Positions 60,618 to 64,000 of a stretch of 64,000 bases of DNA are shown piece after piece. Every line of letters starts with the position of its first letter. Positions within the stretch are counted from its first letter, which is position 1. This DNA is from Stentor roeselii. Its lineage: Eukaryota; Ciliophora; Heterotrichea; Heterotrichida; Stentoridae. The notes under the pieces were generated by a model that worked only from the letters and a program-made list of their open reading frames with translations, ran no database searches and was not told where the DNA came from. The stretch spans positions 62,001-126,000 of the forward strand of contig RSEH01000114.1 in assembly GCA_006503475.1 (NCBI GenBank), written 5' to 3'. The position numbers and the translations under genes were made by a program.

Positions 60618-62105
60618 ATGAAAATCCAAACAAGTACCTCCAAACTTTCCTTACCAACCCTTCCAACTCAGCCAATAAAAGCAAGAGCCCTTCCAAGCCA
60701 CAGCATCTCAAAGCCATCAATCTCGACCCTTACGGAGAAAGCGCGTATTCGAAACTACATCTCTCTCTACTCCTCAACCACTTTAAAGCCATTCTCAAAA
60801 CAAGCCGACCGAAGCGACCAAGACTTAGAAGAAGTGTCAACACAAGGAAAGTCTCTGATAAAGCTAAACTCAAAAATCAAGAACATTTCAGAAGTCTCAT
60901 CAAAGCCAGCAGATGCAACACTTCAAAGGAAATCAAATGACCTTCTTTACGAAATCCAAAAAGCGAAAAGTGACAAATTAGAGCTAATGCGAGATGTATC
61001 GACTTATGAATACGAGTTCAGCGGACAACCTTTTGTATTAGAAAAACTTTCAGAGATAAAAGACCTGGCTTTTGAAATTCCTGACATTGACTTAAATTCA
61101 CAGTCTTTGGACCTGTTGTTTGAAAAGGCTTTGAAAGACTGTCTGGATCTCTCTGAAGTTCGAGGAAAGTTTTCACCGGAAGGTGAAAGTTTTGACGTGA
61201 AGCGGTCAGCGTATTCTAAAGCGAAGACGACTTTGTTGAAATGCTCTGTTAGGATCTCGGAGATTCCATGTGTCGCTCATGTTTTTGGAACTAAATGGTT
61301 GGAAGAACTGGAAGTTTCAATCCTGGCACAGTCAAGTTTCGCATTTAAAAAATCGATAAAACACAGTATTTTGTCTCTTTATACAACGCAGAAGGAACTT
61401 TCAGATATTTTAATCAATGAGGTGCTTTCTAGATTTTACTTTAAATTCTACAACTCAGAGAAAACTTTTGAATTGATTTATGACCCTGAACATGGAGAAA
61501 GCTTTAAAGTGATTTTTTTTTTCATTAGAGGATTTGGGAAGTGCTTTTTGTCACTTTCAGTGATTCATGGAAAACTTTACATAGAAGTCATTGAACAAAA
61601 GGAAATTTTAGAAGTACCTGTCGAGGTCCTCCAGGTGAAAAATTTGAAAACTTTGAAACTTTCAGTCGTGAAGCAAATCGTGAAAGATTTCATCTACTTC
61701 GACAAATACACCCGGAGTTTCTACTGGCAAGACGGAAAAGAACTGGAAAATGTTTTCAGCTTCAAAGAATCTTCTTCAAACCTACTGAAAGAAGACTACT
61801 TGAAAGAACTTCTCACTATGAAAAGCTTTAAAATCATTCAGTCCTTTACAGTAGAAGTCAACGAGACACAGTTCACAATAGAGCTTCATATCTACAAACA
61901 ACAGTTAAAACTTGTTTTTTTTTATCTTAATGAAGCTGTCGAAATCCCGCAAGAGTCTCGGCACTTTAAATTCTTGAATGATTTGCAGTGGTTTGAGTTG
62001 AAATCGAGTCCTAAAACGTTTTCGAGAAGTCTTGAATTGAAACAACTCATTTTTAAGCTGTTCTCGAAACAGATGGGCTCAAAGTTCACTAATGTAAAGT
62101 CTTAA
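60618..62105 (+). CDS. Unrecognised 495-aa protein
   Basis: The N-terminal 110 residues are Ser/Thr/Pro-rich and basic (STSKLSLPTLPTQPIKARAL), probably disordered. The rest alternates helices and beta strands. It contains two similar segments: FYFKFYNSEKTFELIYDPEHG with VIFFFIRGFGKCFLSLSVI, and FTVEVNETQFTIELHIYKQQ with LKLVFFYLNEAVEIP. This suggests a duplicated beta-rich fold that might be lipid- or protein-binding. No signal peptide or TM is seen. The gene lies 10 bp upstream of the GBP gene on the same strand. No family is recognised. Confidence 0.75.
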   Translation: MKIQTSTSKLSLPTLPTQPIKARALPSHSISKPSISTLTEKARIRNYISLYSSTTLKPFSKQADRSDQDLEEVSTQGKSLIKLNSKIKNISEVSSKPADATLQRKSNDLLYEIQKAKSDKLELMRDVSTYEYEFSGQPFVLEKLSEIKDLAFEIPDIDLNSQSLDLLFEKALKDCLDLSEVRGKFSPEGESFDVKRSAYSKAKTTLLKCSVRISEIPCVAHVFGTKWLEELEVSILAQSSFAFKKSIKHSILSLYTTQKELSDILINEVLSRFYFKFYNSEKTFELIYDPEHGESFKVIFFFIRGFGKCFLSLSVIHGKLYIEVIEQKEILEVPVEVLQVKNLKTLKLSVVKQIVKDFIYFDKYTRSFYWQDGKELENVFSFKESSSNLLKEDYLKELLTMKSFKIIQSFTVEVNETQFTIELHIYKQQLKLVFFYLNEAVEIPQESRHFKFLNDLQWFELKSSPKTFSRSLELKQLIFKLFSKQMGSKFTNVKS

Positions 62106-62115
62106 GGTAAATAAA

Positions 62116-64000
62116 ATGAAAAAAGACTCCTCTTTTCAAAGTCGTGAAGAAGATCCGATCTCATCGAGGACGGATAGTCCGCTTTCGCTCATAAGCGTCC
62201 CTGCGGCTTTTGAGTATGTCGACGAGGCGATTTCACTGCTTTCTTACAATCCGGTGTCGAAAATATTCACACTCAATGCAGAAGCGCTGGAGTTTTTGAA
62301 GTCTCTGGGCAGTCCAGTGTCAGTAATAAGCGTTGCAGGTCTATACAGAACAGGAAAATCCTACCTGCTGAACCGTGTCCTACTGAACCGTAAGTCTGGT
62401 TTCGGTGTAGGTCCAACAATAAACCCTTGCACGAAAGGAATCTGGCTTTGGGGCCGTCCTCTAAACGGCAGTCTTCCAGACGGTTCACCCTGCAGCGTAG
62501 TGATCGTCGACACTGAAGGTCTAGGTGCTTTAGACCAAGACAGCGACTACGACACTCGTGTTTTCAGCCTGGCTGTTCTCATCTCTTCAAGTTTCCTTTA
62601 CAACTCCGTCGGAACCATCGACGAAGACGCGATTCAGAAGCTGTCACTCGTCGTCAACCTCACAAAGCACATTCAACTCAAAGCCCGGAATAATGAAGAA
62701 GCAGGGTCCGAAGAATACGCGCCTTTTTTCCCTAAGTTCGTTTGGGTCTTAAGAGACTTTACCTTGAAACTCGTCGATGAAGACGGAGAACCTATCAGTG
62801 CAAAGGAATATCTTGAAATCGCTTTAAAGGTGCAAAAAGGATATTCTGATGTTGCTGAGGAAAAAAATCGAATTCGAAGACTTTTAAAAGAATTCTTCGT
62901 TGATCGTGAATGTTTCATGATGGTTCGCCCTGTGAAAGGAGAGGAAAGTCTTCAGAACTTGGAGAGTAAAGAGTTTGAAGAGCTGAGATATGAATTTGTG
63001 GAACAGGTCTTGGCACTTCGAAAAAAAATGCTTACTGGAATCAGCCCGAAGTGTATGAATGGACGTCCTTTGACGGGGGAAATGCTTGCAACGCTTATTG
63101 AAACTTATGTAAATGCCATGAATAAAGGAGCGGTTCCTAGCATTGAAAGCGCATGGAGCTATATTTGTAAGACTGAATGCGCAAGAGCTCTGCAGGATGC
63201 TCAGGAAGTTTATGAAAAAGTTGTCATGAACTCGGTTTCTGCTAAATTTCCTATGCATGAAGAGGAGCTAAGACTTTTGCATCAGGAAGCGAAAAAACAG
63301 GCTTTTGAAGTGTTTAAGGGGAAAGCTGTTGGTGATGATGTTAATTTGGTTAGGCAGAAGTTGAAGGATATACTTGTGGAAAAGTATGCGAATATTAAAG
63401 CTGATAATGAAAGTGAATCGGAAAAAAAATCTTCGATGTTTTTGAGTAATGCTTATGGGACTATTGATCATAAACTTAGGAATAATGAATACAAAAACTT
63501 CTTAGACTTCGAAAAAGACATAAAAAAACTCCAACGTTTCTTCAGAGAGCGTGGTCCAGAAGGTCCATTCCGCGAAGAAATCCTTCTCGAGTTCTGCCAA
63601 AAAAAAATCCTCGACACAGCCGACTACTTCTTAAAAGAGTCCCAAGGAGAGTTATCCTACCTGGAAGACACCTTCACCGAAAAAGTAAAACTTCTCGAAA
63701 GCGATTTAAAAGATTGCAAAGACGAAATGTCTAAAGAAAGAGCCGACTGGCAACGACGTCTAACATCAGCAGAAAGCGAAAAAACTGAATTTTCCGCAAA
63801 AGAAAACAGTCTCAGAGAACAGCTAGCTTCCTTGAAATTCGAAAAAGAAAAAAACGAAGCCGATTCCCGAAATGCTTTAAAAACCATCAGGACTGAACTC
63901 GGAGCACAACTCGAGACTGCAAATTCGAAAGCCTGGGAATTTGAGGAAAAAATGAAGGAAATTGAAAGACTTAGTTTACAGAAAGATTCAGAGTTTCAGG
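62116..64000 (+). CDS. Guanylate-binding-protein-type large GTPase, cut by the window edge
   Basis: ATG at 62116 opens a frame with no stop to the edge, giving 628 codons. The GTPase domain is clear: VISVAGLYRTGKSYLLN (G1), TKGIWLWGRPL (switch region), VIVDTEGLGALDQDSDYDTR (G3 with DTEG), SSSFLYNSVGTIDE, and VWVLRDF (the GBP-type RD in G4). The helical GBP domain follows, then a heptad-rich coiled coil (KEFEEKMKEIERL-like) at the edge. GBPs are dynamin-superfamily GTPases that bind membranes; in ciliates and plants they occur without an immune role being known. No CaaX box can be judged because the C-terminus is missing. Confidence 0.9.
   Translation, partial: MKKDSSFQSREEDPISSRTDSPLSLISVPAAFEYVDEAISLLSYNPVSKIFTLNAEALEFLKSLGSPVSVISVAGLYRTGKSYLLNRVLLNRKSGFGVGPTINPCTKGIWLWGRPLNGSLPDGSPCSVVIVDTEGLGALDQDSDYDTRVFSLAVLISSSFLYNSVGTIDEDAIQKLSLVVNLTKHIQLKARNNEEAGSEEYAPFFPKFVWVLRDFTLKLVDEDGEPISAKEYLEIALKVQKGYSDVAEEKNRIRRLLKEFFVDRECFMMVRPVKGEESLQNLESKEFEELRYEFVEQVLALRKKMLTGISPKCMNGRPLTGEMLATLIETYVNAMNKGAVPSIESAWSYICKTECARALQDAQEVYEKVVMNSVSAKFPMHEEELRLLHQEAKKQAFEVFKGKAVGDDVNLVRQKLKDILVEKYANIKADNESESEKKSSMFLSNAYGTIDHKLRNNEYKNFLDFEKDIKKLQRFFRERGPEGPFREEILLEFCQKKILDTADYFLKESQGELSYLEDTFTEKVKLLESDLKDCKDEMSKERADWQRRLTSAESEKTEFSAKENSLREQLASLKFEKEKNEADSRNALKTIRTELGAQLETANSKAWEFEEKMKEIERLSLQKDSEFQ

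Noticed and set aside
1-64000. Blepharisma or another UGA-Trp ciliate as the source
   Set aside because: Many genes end in TGA at family-appropriate places, and long frames use TGG for Trp with no frequent internal TGA.

Overview
The window looks like macronuclear DNA of a heterotrich ciliate, most likely a Stentor species. Three observations support this. First, reading frames are long and use TAA, TAG and TGA as ordinary stops, which argues against Blepharisma, where UGA codes for tryptophan. Second, whenever a frame breaks inside a recognisable protein, removing exactly 15 or 16 bases of GT...AG usually restores it. Third, the gene content is eukaryotic and partly ciliary (CFAP410, EMC1, 14-3-3, copine, SAMHD1-like, VDAC-like, TROVE/Ro60, PKG-like and SNF1/AMPK-like kinases). 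No rRNA, tRNA, CRISPR array or intact transposon was seen.

Left part (1 to about 39 kb). This is a very compact housekeeping region on both strands. From left to right it holds: the N-terminal part of a BEACH-family protein; a LITAF-like zinc-ribbon protein; two tandem paralogous kinases; a copine with added UBA-like and RING domains; EMC1; a TROVE/vWA (Ro60-like) protein; a four-TM protein with a 9-bp coding repeat; a PKG-like probable pseudokinase; an SNF1/AMPK-like kinase whose start codon is split by an intron; 14-3-3; a small anchored protein head to head with an SAMHD1-like phosphohydrolase (6 bp between the two ATGs); an LRR protein; an SR splicing factor with two zinc knuckles; CFAP410; a kelch protein; a VDAC-like porin; two coiled-coil proteins; a GPR180/TMEM145-like 7TM protein; a kelch and Cys-rich membrane protein; and a small WD40 protein. 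Intergenic gaps are often 10 to 50 bp. Two longer gaps hold decayed gene remnants (C2-like and histidine-phosphatase-like).

Middle-right part (about 39 to 60 kb). The character changes to A/T-rich, gene-poor DNA with gaps of 1 to 2 kb. It carries a family of secreted or membrane-anchored proteins built of furin-like CxxC repeats. Five loci are seen: 39.2-40.4, 42.4-47.3, 52.3-54.3, 56.0-57.3 and 57.4-59.5 kb. They show exact 147-bp and 141-bp coding repeats, a 423-bp higher-order repeat, an in-frame UGA, and a tandem segmental duplication. The duplicated copy has lost most of its large gene, yet its two small ORFs remain open.

Right edge (60.6-64 kb). Compact genes return: an unrecognised 495-aa protein followed 10 bp later by a guanylate-binding-protein-type GTPase that runs off the window.

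Two further patterns recur. A TATAA-like string often sits directly against the start codon. Many 5' flanks show a strong C-over-G bias on the sense strand. All function calls come from motifs read by eye; no database search was possible.
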